Assembly: GCF_900116295.1 (NCBI RefSeq)
Contig: NZ_FPAF01000002.1
Location: forward strand, 124,001 to 188,000
Direction: 5' to 3'
DNA length: 64,000 nucleotides
Source: Bacillus sp. 103mf
Lineage (GTDB): Bacteria; Bacillota; Bacilli; Bacillales; Bacillaceae_G
In this document: one piece after another, positions 7,280 through 16,638 of the stretch
Layout of the letters: each line of letters opens with the position of its first letter
Numbering within the stretch: position 1 is the stretch's first letter
Program-made: the position numbers and the translations under genes
Notes under the pieces: model-generated
Database searches by the model: none
Told to the model about the DNA's origin: nothing
Seen by the model: only the letters and a program-made list of their open reading frames with translations

Positions 7280-8458
7280 TTAATCTTTCAATAGTTCCAT
7301 TGCAGTTTGCAAGAATAATTGTGCACCGCGAATTAATGCTGTTTCATCTACATCAAACTTAGGATGATGATGCGGATAACATGTTTCTTTATTTCCATTC
7401 CCTGTTCCTAGCTTTACAAAACAACCTGGAGCCTTTTGTAAATATGCAGAAAAATCCTCTCCCCCCATAGAAGGTGAAAGTGAGGTAATACTTTCTTTTC
7501 CAAACAATTTAATCGCACTATCTTCTACTATTTTTGTCACATACAAATCATTTATGACCGGATTATATCCATACCGATACGTATATGCGTACGTTGCATC
7601 ATGTGCCGCTGTAATTCCTTTTACAATTTGTTCAATAATCCCTTCAGACTCTTGCCTTAAGCTATTCTCAAAGCAACGCACCGTTCCTACAATCGTTGCT
7701 GTCTCAGGAATAATATTATCGGCTGTTCCAGCGTGAAATTGCGTAACCGACACCACCCGTTGTTCAAATGCATCAGTCCGTCTTGAGACAAGATGCTGTA
7801 AATTTGTAATAATTTGTGCGCCAATTACAATAGGATCCACTGTTTGCTTTGGATGAGCAGCATGTCCTCCTCGTCCTTTAATTTCAATTGTAAATACATC
7901 AGGTGCTGCCATCATCGGTCCATAGGAAATTCCTATTTGCCCACTATCTAGTTCTGACATTACATGCAAACCAATAACATAATCTACGCCGTCCATAACG
8001 CCTGCCCTGACCATCTCTTGTCCTCCACCAGGGTATTGTTCTTCAGCGTGTTGAAACAAAAGACGAATTTCTCCCCCCCAGTCACCATCATATTTTGCTA
8101 AAGCTTCTGCTACACCTAGTAAAATTGCGGTATGTGCATCATGACCACAAGCATGCATAACTCCTGGTACAATTGATGCATACGGCTTCATTGTCTGTTC
8201 TTGAATTGGAAGTGCATCTATATCTGCTCGGATTGCAATAGTCTTACCAGGACCTTTTCCTTTTCGCTTTGCCATTACACTACATGCTGTTGGCCTCGTT
8301 AAGTCAAAATAAGAAAAAGAATGTAATGTATCATATATAAACTGCGATGTATGCTTTTCCTGAAATGACAACTCAGGGTGCTGATGCAAATAGCGTCGCC
8401 AATTTCGAATATTTTCTTCAGAAAGATAACATAACCAATCTACTTGAGATGTTTTCAT
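7280..8458 (-). CDS. M20 family amidohydrolase (N-acyl amino acid deacylase type)
   Basis: A 392-residue cytosolic metallo-amidohydrolase of the M20D group (N-acetyldiaminopimelate deacetylase, hippurate hydrolase, IAA-amino acid hydrolase). It removes an acyl group from an amino acid; the substrate cannot be assigned. Metal and catalytic motifs are intact: HACGHDAHTAILLG (about residues 107-120), the Glu pair in FQHAEEQYPGGG, GLHVM, and GGEDFSAYL near the C terminus. The dimerisation domain lies in the middle. Start chosen at ATG 8458, nine bases after AGGGAG; the TTG three codons earlier abuts that site. It diverges from the dlt operon. Confidence 0.9.
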   Translation of the reverse strand: MKTSQVDWLCYLSEENIRNWRRYLHQHPELSFQEKHTSQFIYDTLHSFSYFDLTRPTACSVMAKRKGKGPGKTIAIRADIDALPIQEQTMKPYASIVPGVMHACGHDAHTAILLGVAEALAKYDGDWGGEIRLLFQHAEEQYPGGGQEMVRAGVMDGVDYVIGLHVMSELDSGQIGISYGPMMAAPDVFTIEIKGRGGHAAHPKQTVDPIVIGAQIITNLQHLVSRRTDAFEQRVVSVTQFHAGTADNIIPETATIVGTVRCFENSLRQESEGIIEQIVKGITAAHDATYAYTYRYGYNPVINDLYVTKIVEDSAIKLFGKESITSLSPSMGGEDFSAYLQKAPGCFVKLGTGNGNKETCYPHHHPKFDVDETALIRGAQLFLQTAMELLKD

Positions 8459-8779
8459 CCGCTTCAACTCCCTATTCTATTTCTAACAATCTTATTCCAT
8501 CATTAATAACCGTATTCACTTGTTTAATAACAGTTTATGTACTATCTTAGTTAGAAGTAACATATTCTTGTCTCTTTCCATTGCAAAGGAATTACAATTT
8601 AATCTGGAATGTAATATAATTGTTAAGTTAGGGATTTTCTTTTTTAACATTTAGTGCTACTATCAGAAAAGAGCCTTTCCGTCTTGCATTTACCTAAAAT
8701 GTGGAATTTTTGTGTTTTTCAAAGCGATGTAGGTTATGATACTTACATACGGATACTATTTCTATAGAGAGGGACAGAC
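8459..8779. other. Intergenic region upstream of dlt
   Basis: About 320 bases between the divergent amidohydrolase gene and dltX. A TATAAT at 8615-8620 and a TATGAT at 8735-8740 are candidate rightward -10 boxes, neither with a good -35. A T-rich run at about 8632-8646 lacks a clear hairpin. No open frame is supported. Confidence 0.4.
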
Positions 8780-8926
8780 ATGAAAACATTAAAAGAAATA
8801 TGGTCTCAACCACTCACGCAATGGATTGCAAAAACTTGTTACTACCTTGCGATTTTATTTGCTTTACTATGGTTGTATGGATTCCAAGATACAAATACAA
8901 GTACATTTATTTACAATGAATTTTAG
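8780..8926 (+). CDS. dltX: DltX, small membrane subunit of teichoic acid D-alanylation
   Basis: A 48-residue protein starting at ATG 8780 after GAGAGGGA, with one transmembrane helix (about residues 20-34) and the conserved C-terminal motif FIYNEF. DltX is the often unannotated first gene of dlt operons; its C-terminal motif is proposed to take D-alanine from DltC through DltB and deliver it on the outer face. It lies 12 bases before dltA. Missing from many gene calls because of its size, but position, topology and the C-terminal motif make the assignment firm. Confidence 0.93.
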   Translation: MKTLKEIWSQPLTQWIAKTCYYLAILFALLWLYGFQDTNTSTFIYNEF

Positions 8927-8938
8927 GGTGGGAGCGTT

Positions 8939-10453
8939 ATGAAGTTATTAGAACAGATTGAAAAGTGGGCGCTTGAAACGCCTGACCAAAACGCCTTCGT
9001 TTGGCGAGATGCGAAAATTACGTACAAACAATTAAAAGAAGACTCTGATGCATTAGCACATTGGATTTCTTCTCAATATGAAGATGATCAATCACCAATT
9101 ATGGTATACGGACATATGCAACCAGAAATGATTATCTGTTTCCTAGGGTGTGTCAAAGCTGGTCACGCATATATTCCAGTAGACGTATCAATTCCTGCTG
9201 ATCGTGTATTGCGCATTGCGGAAAGTTCTGGTGCAAAGCTGCTGTTATCTCCAACTGATGTTACAATAGCTGATTTACCAGTTCATATTATTGATGGAAA
9301 CAAATTAGAAGACATTCTTCATACTCATAAAGGAAATATCCCAAATCCTGAACATGCAGTAAATGCTGAAGACAACTTCTACATCATTTACACATCGGGT
9401 AGTACGGGAAATCCAAAAGGTGTACAAATTACGTATAACTGTCTTGTAAGCTTTACAAAATGGGCGGTTGAAGACTTCAATTTACAAACAGGACAAGTCT
9501 TCTTGAACCAGGCGCCTTTCTCGTTTGACTTATCTGTTATGGACATTTATCCATCATTAGTAACTGGTGGTACACTATGGGCAATTGATAAAGATATGAT
9601 TGCACGTCCAAAGGATTTATTTGCTTCTTTAGAACAATCAGATGTACAAGTTTGGACATCTACACCATCCTTTGCAGAAATGTGTTTAATGGAGCCATCT
9701 TTCTCAGAAGGTATGCTTCCAAATATGAAGACATTCTTATTCTGTGGTGAAGTATTATCTAATGATGTTGCAAAAAAACTGCTAGAGCGTTTCCCAAAAG
9801 CTACGATTATGAATACATATGGACCAACAGAAGCAACTGTTGCGGTGACTGGTATTCATGTAACAAATGAAGTAGTGGAGAAATATCAATCTCTTCCAGT
9901 CGGTTACTGCAAATCAGATTGCCGTATCATCATTATGAAAGAAGATGGCACAGTTGCAGCTGATGGTGAGAAGGGTGAAATCATCATTGTTGGTCCAAGT
10001 GTAAGTGTTGGATACCTAGGAAGCCCTGAATTAACAGAAAAAGCGTTCACTGTTATTGACGGCGAACGTGCTTATAAAACAGGTGACGCTGGTTATTTAG
10101 AAAATGGTCTTCTTTTCTATAACGGTCGTCTCGATTTCCAAATTAAGCTACATGGTTATCGTATGGAATTAGAAGAAATTGAACATCACCTTCGTTCTTG
10201 TTCATATGTGGAATCTGCTGTTGTACTTCCAATTAAAAAAGGTGAAAAATACGACTACTTATTAGCAGTTGTTGTTCCAGGTGAACATTCTTTTGAAAAA
10301 GAATTCAAATTAACATCTGCGATTAAAAAAGAACTCAATGAACGATTACCAAATTACATGATTCCACGAAAATTCATGTATCAATCTTCTATTCCAATGA
10401 CACCAAATGGAAAAGTAGATCGTAAAAAATTATTGAGTGAGGTTACAGCATGA
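8939..10453 (+). CDS. dltA: D-alanine--D-alanyl carrier protein ligase DltA
   Basis: A 504-residue ANL-superfamily adenylating enzyme that activates D-alanine with ATP and loads it on the phosphopantetheine of DltC in the cytosol. The P-loop [13 protein letters not shown] (about residues 152-164), the [11 protein letters not shown] motif (about 292-302), the hinge/acceptor motifs YKTGDAGY and [16 protein letters not shown], and the C-terminal catalytic Lys in [11 protein letters not shown] are all present. The length equals B. subtilis DltA. Its stop overlaps the dltB start by four bases, indicating translational coupling. Confidence 0.97.
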   Translation: MKLLEQIEKWALETPDQNAFVWRDAKITYKQLKEDSDALAHWISSQYEDDQSPIMVYGHMQPEMIICFLGCVKAGHAYIPVDVSIPADRVLRIAESSGAKLLLSPTDVTIADLPVHIIDGNKLEDILHTHKGNIPNPEHAVNAEDNFYIIYTSGSTGNPKGVQITYNCLVSFTKWAVEDFNLQTGQVFLNQAPFSFDLSVMDIYPSLVTGGTLWAIDKDMIARPKDLFASLEQSDVQVWTSTPSFAEMCLMEPSFSEGMLPNMKTFLFCGEVLSNDVAKKLLERFPKATIMNTYGPTEATVAVTGIHVTNEVVEKYQSLPVGYCKSDCRIIIMKEDGTVAADGEKGEIIIVGPSVSVGYLGSPELTEKAFTVIDGERAYKTGDAGYLENGLLFYNGRLDFQIKLHGYRMELEEIEHHLRSCSYVESAVVLPIKKGEKYDYLLAVVVPGEHSFEKEFKLTSAIKKELNERLPNYMIPRKFMYQSSIPMTPNGKVDRKKLLSEVTA

Positions 10454-11640
10454 CCCCATATGCATCATTTTACTTTTTCGCTATTGTAGGCATTTTGCTT
10501 ATCCCTACCATTATTGCTGGGTTACAAGGGAAAATGCTGCGCAAATATAATGCGGTTGTAACACTTATTATGCTGGCTGTTATCTTTTCAGATAAACCAA
10601 TACAAGCTGTTTCACTAGCAATATTTGCAATTTGGCAATATATTTTGATTAAAGGTTATTTAACATTAAGACAGCGTGATAACAAAACGAGTATCTTTTG
10701 CACTGCTGTTGTTTTATCGATTTTGCCGCTTATTTTAGTAAAAATCGTACCTGTTATACCAGCTTTAAAATCAATCGCATTTTTTAGTATACCTGCTAGC
10801 AGCTTTGTTGGATTTCTTGGTGTCTCATACTTAACATTTAGAGCTGTACAAATGGTATTTGAAATTCGTGATGGGCTTATTAAAGAAGTATCACTATTCA
10901 AGTTTTGGGAGTTCCTTCTATTCTTTCCATCGATTTCAACAGGTCCAATTGATCGTTATCGTCGATTTCAAAAAGATGTGGAAAACCCACTATCAGCTGA
11001 TAAATATAAGGAAATGCTTTATACGGGAATCAATCGTATTTTTCAGGGCTTTCTTTACAAATTTATTATTGCGTACTTAATTAAAAATCATATTTGGGAT
11101 GCGGCAATTTCTAAAAAAGCTACATTTATTTCATTTATGACTGATATGTATTCTTATAGTTTCTATCTATTCTTTGACTTTGCAGGATATAGCGCATTTG
11201 TAATCGGTGTAAGTTATATAATGGGTATTAAAATGCCTGAAAACTTTAACAAGCCTTTTTTAAGTCGTAATATTAAAGACTTTTGGAACCGTTGGCACAT
11301 GACATTATCTTTCTGGTTCCGCGATTTTATTTATATGCGCTTTGTCTTTTTTGCGACAAAGAAAAAATTAATTAAAAACCGCTATACAATTTCTTATATC
11401 GGTGCATTTTTAAATTTTGGAATTATGGGCATTTGGCATGGACTAACGTGGTATTATATTACGTATGGCCTGTATCATGCAATTTTGTTTATTGCGTTTG
11501 ATATATTTGAACGTAAAAATAAAAAGCTGAAATTTTGGCCGAATAATAAATTCACACATGTCCTTGGAATTATCATTACATTCCACTTCGTTTGTCTCGG
11601 CCTCCTACTCTTCTCGGGTAAGCTAGGCAGACACTTTTAG
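10450..11640 (+). CDS. dltB: D-alanyl transfer protein DltB (MBOAT)
   Basis: A 396-residue polytopic membrane O-acyltransferase with 11 or more hydrophobic segments. It receives D-alanine from DltC and passes it across the membrane for lipoteichoic and wall teichoic acids. MBOAT landmarks are seen: [20 protein letters not shown] with a conserved His (about residues 270-289) and the catalytic His in [14 protein letters not shown] (about 325-338). ATG 10450 overlaps dltA (ATGA). Confidence 0.97.
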   Translation: MTPYASFYFFAIVGILLIPTIIAGLQGKMLRKYNAVVTLIMLAVIFSDKPIQAVSLAIFAIWQYILIKGYLTLRQRDNKTSIFCTAVVLSILPLILVKIVPVIPALKSIAFFSIPASSFVGFLGVSYLTFRAVQMVFEIRDGLIKEVSLFKFWEFLLFFPSISTGPIDRYRRFQKDVENPLSADKYKEMLYTGINRIFQGFLYKFIIAYLIKNHIWDAAISKKATFISFMTDMYSYSFYLFFDFAGYSAFVIGVSYIMGIKMPENFNKPFLSRNIKDFWNRWHMTLSFWFRDFIYMRFVFFATKKKLIKNRYTISYIGAFLNFGIMGIWHGLTWYYITYGLYHAILFIAFDIFERKNKKLKFWPNNKFTHVLGIIITFHFVCLGLLLFSGKLGRHF

Positions 11641-11698
11641 TTAAAAACTTCTTAGGAAGTTACACATAATATATTATGGATATAAAGGAGAATAAACA

Positions 11699-11938
11699 AT
11701 GGCTGAATTTAAAGATCAAGTATTAGATATTTTAGAGGAAGTATGTGAAAATGACATCGTTAAGGAAAATACAGATGTACAATTATTTGAAGAAGGAATT
11801 CTTGATTCTTTCGGTACAGTATCGTTATTAGTAGAATTCCAAGAACGTTTAGGCATTGAAGTGTCTATTTCTGACTTTGATCGCGACGAGTGGGCAACAC
11901 CAAACATGATTATTAAGAAACTGGAAGATATGCGATGA
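11699..11938 (+). CDS. dltC: D-alanyl carrier protein DltC
   Basis: A 79-residue acidic carrier protein. The phosphopantetheine attachment Ser is in [12 protein letters not shown] (about residues 34-45). It shuttles D-alanine as a thioester from DltA to DltB. ATG 11699 follows AAAGGAG. It lies 58 bases after dltB and its stop overlaps dltD (ATGA). Confidence 0.97.
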   Translation: MAEFKDQVLDILEEVCENDIVKENTDVQLFEEGILDSFGTVSLLVEFQERLGIEVSISDFDRDEWATPNMIIKKLEDMR

Positions 11939-13110
11939 AAAAACCAACGTTTGGCCCGATGCTTCTAGCATTTGCTCTTTTTTGCGTGGTGTTATTTATT
12001 CCACCACGCTTCCTTTTACCACTTATCGGGGAGCAAAAGGTCGACGATGCCGCAACATCTTTAAAGAAAGAAATGTTTCAAGGCATTGCACTGCAACAAA
12101 AGATGCTAGACAATCCAAAATACCTTCCGATGTATGGTTCATCGGAATTTTCTCGATTGGATGTGTACCATCCATCGAACTACTTTAAAGTAAAAGATCA
12201 AGAATTTACACCGTTTCTTATCGGTCGCGGTGGAACACAAAGTCTTACTCACGTATTAAGTCTAGCTTCCTCAATGGATCAGTTAGAAAATCGCAAAATT
12301 GTCTTTGTCCTTTCACCACAATGGTTTGTAAAACAAGGTTTAGATGAAGTGCATTTTGCGCCAAACTTTTCGTCTCAACAAGCGTACCATCTCATCTTTA
12401 ACAATGACTTAAATCCTGAGATGAAAAAACAAATTGCTAAGCGCTTATTAGGATTTGAAATTGTTCGTAAAGACACACTCCTGAAAACTTCTTTAGAAGG
12501 AATTGTGTATGACGATACAGAACATAATCTGAAAGCGGCGGCTGCAAAACCATTTGCATACGTATATCGTAATATTTTAGACCGCAAAGACATGGTTGCA
12601 TCAATATTTGATATTAAACCGCGAAAAACACATTTAGATCCTGAATTAAAATCGCTTGCTTGGGAAGAAATTCGTAAGCGAGCAGAAAAAACTGGTGAAA
12701 TGGAATCTAAAACAAATCCATTTGGCATTGAAGATCCATACTATAACAAAGGGATTAAGAAAAAATTAGAACGTCTAAAAGACTATCGAGCAAATGAATC
12801 ATTTGATGAATCACCAGAATATGACGATTTCCAATTAGTCTTAGACATTTTAAAACAAACGCATGCAAAACCATTATTTATTTCTGTTCCCGTTAATGGT
12901 CCATGGTACGATTATGCTGGATTCCCGAAAGAACGCCGTGATGTATACTATAAAAAAATAAATGAACAAATTACCAAAGCTGGTTTCCCAGTTGCAGACT
13001 TTTCAAGCCATGAATATGATAAGTATTTCTTAAAAGATACGATGCATTTAGGTTGGGAAGGCTGGGTATATGTCGACGAGGCCCTTCAACAGTTTTATCA
13101 AAATAACTAA
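11935..13110 (+). CDS. dltD: Teichoic acid D-alanyltransferase DltD
   Basis: A 391-residue extracellular, N-terminally anchored SGNH/GDSL-like protein. A single signal anchor covers about residues 7-27. The nucleophile is in [15 protein letters not shown] (about residues 64-78), and the Asp/His pair is in [13 protein letters not shown] near the C terminus. It completes transfer of D-alanine to teichoic acid and is needed for resistance to cationic peptides. Overlaps dltC by four bases and is followed by a strong terminator, so it is the last gene of the operon. Confidence 0.96.
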   Translation: MKKPTFGPMLLAFALFCVVLFIPPRFLLPLIGEQKVDDAATSLKKEMFQGIALQQKMLDNPKYLPMYGSSEFSRLDVYHPSNYFKVKDQEFTPFLIGRGGTQSLTHVLSLASSMDQLENRKIVFVLSPQWFVKQGLDEVHFAPNFSSQQAYHLIFNNDLNPEMKKQIAKRLLGFEIVRKDTLLKTSLEGIVYDDTEHNLKAAAAKPFAYVYRNILDRKDMVASIFDIKPRKTHLDPELKSLAWEEIRKRAEKTGEMESKTNPFGIEDPYYNKGIKKKLERLKDYRANESFDESPEYDDFQLVLDILKQTHAKPLFISVPVNGPWYDYAGFPKERRDVYYKKINEQITKAGFPVADFSSHEYDKYFLKDTMHLGWEGWVYVDEALQQFYQNN

Positions 13111-13111
13111 A

Positions 13112-13144
13112 AAGAACGCTTGAATTTTTCAAGCGTTCTTTTTT
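13112..13144 (+). terminator. Terminator of the dlt operon
   Basis: Perfect 12-bp stem AAGAACGCTTGA/TCAAGCGTTCTT, five-base loop, T run. It abuts the stop codon of the convergent downstream gene. Confidence 0.9.
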
Positions 13145-14228
13145 ACTTATAGATCGCACTTTGTAATTTTGTTAATGTTTCCTTTGTCTCTTTAATCACT
13201 CGTATTATAATTTGCTGTGCCTCTTCTATTTGTGCTAAAGGTGAAGCTTGTCCTGCCCAAAGTGACATATACTCACCATTATTTTGTTTTACTGCTGCTT
13301 GGCGAATTTCTGTTGTTAATGCATTTTGGATTGGATACGCAGGAAATTTCTCTTCTTTATTTTTCAATTGTTCGATAAAAGCATTTTGAATTCCTCTTGC
13401 ATACTTACCAGAAAATGCACGTGTCATTGTTGTACTTTGGTCTGTACTCTTTACGATTGCTTCTTTATGTGCCTTATGAGCTGCACTTTCATGGCAAGTT
13501 AAAAATGCTGTGCCCATTTGTACTCCTTCTGCACCGAGTGCATAGGCTGCCACTACTCCACGGCCATCCATAATTCCACCTGCCGCAACAATTGGAATGT
13601 GAGGAATAGCGTCAACAAGCTGAGGAATCAGTGCAGTTGTTCCAATCATAGAATCTTGTTCTTTTCCTAGAAACGTTCCACGATGCCCTCCTGCCTCACT
13701 ACCTTGTCCTACAATAATATCTACGCCTAAATGTGCCAATACTTTCCCTTCTGCCACATTTGTTGCCGTACCAATTATTTTTATCCCCTGTCTTTTTAAC
13801 AACTCTATTTCTTCCTGTTTTGGTGTATTAAAAGTAAAACTAAAAACAGGTACATTCTCCTCTATAAGAACTTTCAGCTGTTCTTTATAGCTCTCCGGTA
13901 ACTGTACCGTTTGCTTTACTGTTTCTAATTGCAATTGTTCCCGAATAGGTTGTAGTAAATGTTGTGCTTCTTCTACTTGTTTTTCATTCATTTGCATTTC
14001 TTTTGTAATAAACAAGTTCACGGCAAACGGTTTATCTGTTAACTGCCGAATCGCACGTACTGCGAAGCGAATTTGGTCAGAGCTCATATATCCTGCACCT
14101 AATGTACCTAATCCCCCGCTATTAGACACTGCAGCTACTAACTCTGGTGTTACAACTGTTCCTGCCATCCCGGCTTGAATAATAGGATATGTAATTTGTA
14201 GCTTTTCACATACTCGACTATAAAACAT
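13143..14228 (-). CDS. Nitronate monooxygenase (2-nitropropane dioxygenase family)
   Basis: A 361-residue FMN-dependent TIM-barrel enzyme that oxidises alkyl nitronates such as propionate-3-nitronate; FabK-type enoyl-ACP reductases share the fold. Family motifs: PIIQAGMAGTVVTPELVAAV (about residues 15-34), GGLGTLGAGY, the catalytic-His segment GQGSEAGGHRGTF (about 174-186) and VAAGGIMDGRGVVAAYALGA. The His in AGGH favours nitronate monooxygenase class. The C-terminal region ends with the usual amphipathic helices. It is transcribed toward dlt, monocistronic. Confidence 0.88.
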   Translation of the reverse strand: MFYSRVCEKLQITYPIIQAGMAGTVVTPELVAAVSNSGGLGTLGAGYMSSDQIRFAVRAIRQLTDKPFAVNLFITKEMQMNEKQVEEAQHLLQPIREQLQLETVKQTVQLPESYKEQLKVLIEENVPVFSFTFNTPKQEEIELLKRQGIKIIGTATNVAEGKVLAHLGVDIIVGQGSEAGGHRGTFLGKEQDSMIGTTALIPQLVDAIPHIPIVAAGGIMDGRGVVAAYALGAEGVQMGTAFLTCHESAAHKAHKEAIVKSTDQSTTMTRAFSGKYARGIQNAFIEQLKNKEEKFPAYPIQNALTTEIRQAAVKQNNGEYMSLWAGQASPLAQIEEAQQIIIRVIKETKETLTKLQSAIYK

Positions 14229-14338
14229 TTTTTTCTCTCCTTCCTCTTATAAATTCTTGCCCACCAAAACTATTTCCTTCTTTCCTCAATTATTGAAGAC
14301 ACACGAAATGAATATAGTGTAAGAAAGGAGGGAATTTG

Positions 14339-15241
14339 ATGCAGTACCCTGAACCGTTACAATACGGAGATACCGTTATGATCATCGCTCCAGCAGGTCC
14401 GCCATCTATAGAGCACATTCTTCAAGCAAAACAAAAGTTCGAAGAGATGGGCTTATTCGTTATCATCGGAAGGAGTGTACAAGAAAAACGAGGCTATTTA
14501 GCTGGAGATGATACCGTTCGTCTTCATGACCTACACGAGGCTTTTACAAATCCATATGTAAAAGGTATTTTTTGTGCGAGGGGGGGATATGGGACTGGTC
14601 GCCTTCTACCTTCTATTAACTACGAACTCATTCGAGATAATCCGAAAATTTTCTGGGGCTATAGCGATATTACAGCTTTACACATCGCTTTTGGGCAATT
14701 TGCAAGGCTCGTTACTTTTCATGGTCCTATGATGGAGGAAGTTGGCAAGGGGCTTGATACTCTCTCTTTTTCCTCATTCAAACAACTTTTTCATCCATAC
14801 TCTATTATTCTCAAAGCAGCAGCATTTTTTCATTCCGTCAATTGTTGCATCACCGCTCCTCTTGTCGGAGGAAACTTAGCTGTAATTACAAGTACACTAG
14901 GTACACCGTACGAAATTGATACGAAAGATAAGTTATTATTATTGGAGGAAATTGGAGAAGAGCCTTATCGCGTTGATCGTATGTTAAATCAACTACGCTT
15001 AGGAAAGAAGTTTGAACAATGTGCCGGCGTTATCTTTACAAGTTGTCACAACTGTACATCTTCAAAATCATCTTTATCTATTTCTGAAATTCTATATGAT
15101 TACATTGTCTCTTATAATATTCCACTTTTGTATGACTTACCAATTGGTCATATACAACCAAATATAGGAGTTCCTCTAGGTGCCCCTGCTACAATAAATG
15201 GAAGACAAAAAACACTTTCCATTTATTCCGGTATCCGCTGA
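14339..15241 (+). CDS. LD-carboxypeptidase, S66 family (MccF/LdcA-like)
   Basis: A 300-residue serine peptidase. The nucleophile elbow is GYSDITALH (about residues 112-120), preceded by the GIFCARGGYGTGRLLP glycine-rich segment; LLLEEIGEEPYRVDRML carries the catalytic Glu, and the His lies in LPIGHIQPNIGVPLGAP. The family removes the terminal D-alanine from muropeptide tetrapeptides in cell-wall recycling, or cleaves microcin C-type toxins. ATG 14339 lies seven bases after AAAGGAGGG; the preceding TTG is not needed. Confidence 0.92.
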   Translation: MQYPEPLQYGDTVMIIAPAGPPSIEHILQAKQKFEEMGLFVIIGRSVQEKRGYLAGDDTVRLHDLHEAFTNPYVKGIFCARGGYGTGRLLPSINYELIRDNPKIFWGYSDITALHIAFGQFARLVTFHGPMMEEVGKGLDTLSFSSFKQLFHPYSIILKAAAFFHSVNCCITAPLVGGNLAVITSTLGTPYEIDTKDKLLLLEEIGEEPYRVDRMLNQLRLGKKFEQCAGVIFTSCHNCTSSKSSLSISEILYDYIVSYNIPLLYDLPIGHIQPNIGVPLGAPATINGRQKTLSIYSGIR

Positions 15242-15510
15242 TTCGCTTATAATATAGAGCACGACTTCTTCTTATATTTACAATTAGTTCAAACAAGCTA
15301 ACTTTTACAATAGTTATGCCTCAGCGCTCATAGAAACGGTCACTGCCTTTTCGCAAAGTTTAAAACAAAAGGAGAACACGGGTGAAGGTCCTGGTGTATT
15401 CTGCATATCAGGGATTTATTATCTCGCATGAACCACCCAATTCTTTCAAATGACCTTCATTGTGGAATGAACAAATACTGATAAAAGTTTCACTTCATCT
15501 GTTAGAGTTA
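15242..15510. repeat. Degenerate MITE-like repeat and bcr1 fragment
   Basis: From about 15310 to 15440 the sequence resembles the repeat family centred on CGGTCAGGGCCTTTTTCT, but with many substitutions and no clear right end. An ATAAAAGTTTCACTTCAT at 15481-15498 looks like a bcr1-like end. No coding frame is supported. Confidence 0.45.
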
Positions 15511-15547
15511 TAGACAAAAGAGAAGCGATATGCTTCTCTTTTGTCTA
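15511..15547. terminator. Perfect 16-bp stem-loop
   Basis: TAGACAAAAGAGAAGC (15511-15526) and its exact complement (15532-15547) with a five-base loop. It lies just after the stop codon of the minus-strand Asn/Lys-rich peptide gene and probably terminates it; the T-rich sequence on the plus side could also terminate rightward transcription. Confidence 0.7.
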
Positions 15548-15552
15548 TACAT

Positions 15553-15648
15553 TTATTTTTTCTTATTCTTCTTGTTATTACTATTGTTTTTATTATTTTT
15601 ATTGTTATTCTTACTGTTATTTTTATTTGAGTTATTATTCTTTCCCAT
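15553..15648 (-). CDS. Asn/Lys/Ser-only 31-residue peptide, putative sporulation gene
   Basis: The frame starts at ATG 15648, nine bases after AAGGGG, and ends with TAA at 15555-15553. Apart from Met1 and Gly2, the 31-residue product consists only of Asn, Lys and Ser, highly basic with no hydrophobic residue. Upstream is a perfect match to the sigma-K promoter form AC-N16-CATANNNTA (15680-15706), and a perfect hairpin follows the gene. The combination of ribosome-binding site, promoter and terminator argues it is real and made late in the mother cell. The antisense Leu/Phe-rich frame on the plus strand is a shadow. The function is unknown; a spore coat or crust role is only a guess. Confidence 0.5.
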   Translation of the reverse strand: MGKNNNSNKNNSKNNNKNNKNNSNNKKNKKK

Positions 15649-15679
15649 CTCTACCATCCCCTTCTTGGTCAAGCTACTA

Positions 15680-15706
15680 TACTATATGACCCATAGGGAA
15701 AATGGT
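15680..15706 (-). promoter_or_regulatory. Putative sigma-K promoter
   Basis: On the minus strand AC (15706-15705), 16 bases, then CATATAGTA (15688-15680), matching the sigma-K pattern AC-N16/17-CATANNNTA exactly. The start codon of the small peptide gene lies about 25 bases after the predicted transcription start. Confidence 0.5.
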
Positions 15707-15715
15707 AACGGCACC

Positions 15716-16114
15716 TTATTGATAGTAATTAAAAATTCTTCCTGAAGAAATATCAGCAATTTCTGGAGGTGTAAATGTTTTATCAAGATCTGTGCCAATA
15801 TTTAAGACTGCTGTTGCTTCCGCATCAATGCTATCAAATAACTCTTTTCCACGAATCGTAATGACAGGTACATCTTCAGGCAGTACGGCTTGTAAAAATT
15901 CAAGCTGTGTAAAAAATGGTAAAATCCATCTTCCTTCCCCCTGAAAATAGCGTAAATGCACTGTTCCTTGTGGATCTCCTTCTTTTATATCAACTGTTCC
16001 TGCAACATAAACGTATGTTGTTAATAACGTTTCATAAAATTCTTTTTGCTTGTTTTTATCTTCATCAGCTAATGCTAATAATATTTCTAGTTTTTTTACT
16101 GGAATATGTGCCAT
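15716..16114 (-). CDS. SseB N-terminal-domain-like protein
   Basis: A 132-residue soluble protein. The start is ATG 16114, preceded by GGGTGG with seven bases; a longer frame to 16282 has no ribosome-binding site and encodes unrelated, low-complexity residues. The core (VYVAGTVDIKEGDPQGTVHL, then WILPFFTQLEFLQAVLPE and the acidic tail DLDKTFTPPEIADI) looks like the SseB/YseA-type domain: a strand carrying a polar hydrophobic mix, 'PFFT' and the C-terminal 'FTPPEI' segment. The biological role of this family is unclear (SseB enhances serine sensitivity in E. coli). Confidence is moderate on the family and low on function. Confidence 0.6.
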   Translation of the reverse strand: MAHIPVKKLEILLALADEDKNKQKEFYETLLTTYVYVAGTVDIKEGDPQGTVHLRYFQGEGRWILPFFTQLEFLQAVLPEDVPVITIRGKELFDSIDAEATAVLNIGTDLDKTFTPPEIADISSGRIFNYYQ

Positions 16115-16416
16115 AAGCCGCCACCCTGCTTTCAAAATTATTGTAATGTAATTATACAAAATATTCTCATTTTTTTCTATAAAATTATTTTTTACTATAA
16201 CATTAACAATGATATTTCTGGCTGTAATTGAAACATTGGGCAACGGTTTCTCACATTGTCTCATCAGAAGCGGCATTACCAACTGATATTGAACATGTCT
16301 TTCCTGAATACATTTTTTTGTTAATTTTATTCAAAAAATACGTAAAAACCTCTTACAAAAGGAATAAAAATGTTTTATTATGTATTAAAATACAAAACTA
16401 AGAAAGGAGTACCACA
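16115..16416. other. Divergent intergenic region
   Basis: About 300 AT-rich bases between two divergent genes. A stretch at 16217-16320 reads like coding sequence in two different frames (for example ALPTDIEHVFPEY), without a start or ribosome-binding site, so it may be a decayed gene fragment. Confidence 0.3.
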
Positions 16417-16599
16417 GTGAAAATTTGGTTTTATGAAAAAACAAAAACCACGGACGATTTGCTTGGTATTTGGGATAATGTTCCAACTATTCCGCGAATT
16501 GGTGAGAAAGTAGAAATTTTAAAGAAAATACGCACTGTAACAGACATTAAATATATAAAAAACGGTAATAACTTTCATGTTGAAATTCTTATTTCCTAA
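16417..16599 (+). CDS. Small protein of unknown function
   Basis: A 60-residue protein, starting at GTG 16417 seven bases after AAAGGAG, and followed immediately by a terminator. The sequence alternates short beta-strand-like stretches with charged residues (MKIWFYEK, GEKVEILKKIRTVTDIKYI, FHVEILIS), suggesting a small all-beta fold. I do not recognise the family. Codon use and the good start and terminator signals support a real gene. Confidence 0.65.
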   Translation: MKIWFYEKTKTTDDLLGIWDNVPTIPRIGEKVEILKKIRTVTDIKYIKNGNNFHVEILIS

Positions 16600-16602
16600 A
16601 GA

Positions 16603-16638
16603 AAAAAGCTCTCCATTTTTCTTTAGGAGAGCTTTTCT
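16603..16638. terminator. Bidirectional terminator
   Basis: Stem AAAGCTCTCC/GGAGAGCTTT, 11-base loop, with A and T runs on the two sides, between the convergent 60-residue protein gene and the CPBP protease gene. Confidence 0.8.

Noticed and set aside
15530-15745. Leu/Phe-rich 71-codon frame on the plus strand
   Set aside because: It is the antisense shadow of the Asn/Lys-rich peptide gene and the region after it; no ribosome-binding site.
16217-16330. Possible coding remnant (ALPTDIEHVFPEY in one frame)
   Set aside because: No start, no ribosome-binding site and a frame change; too short to call a pseudogene.
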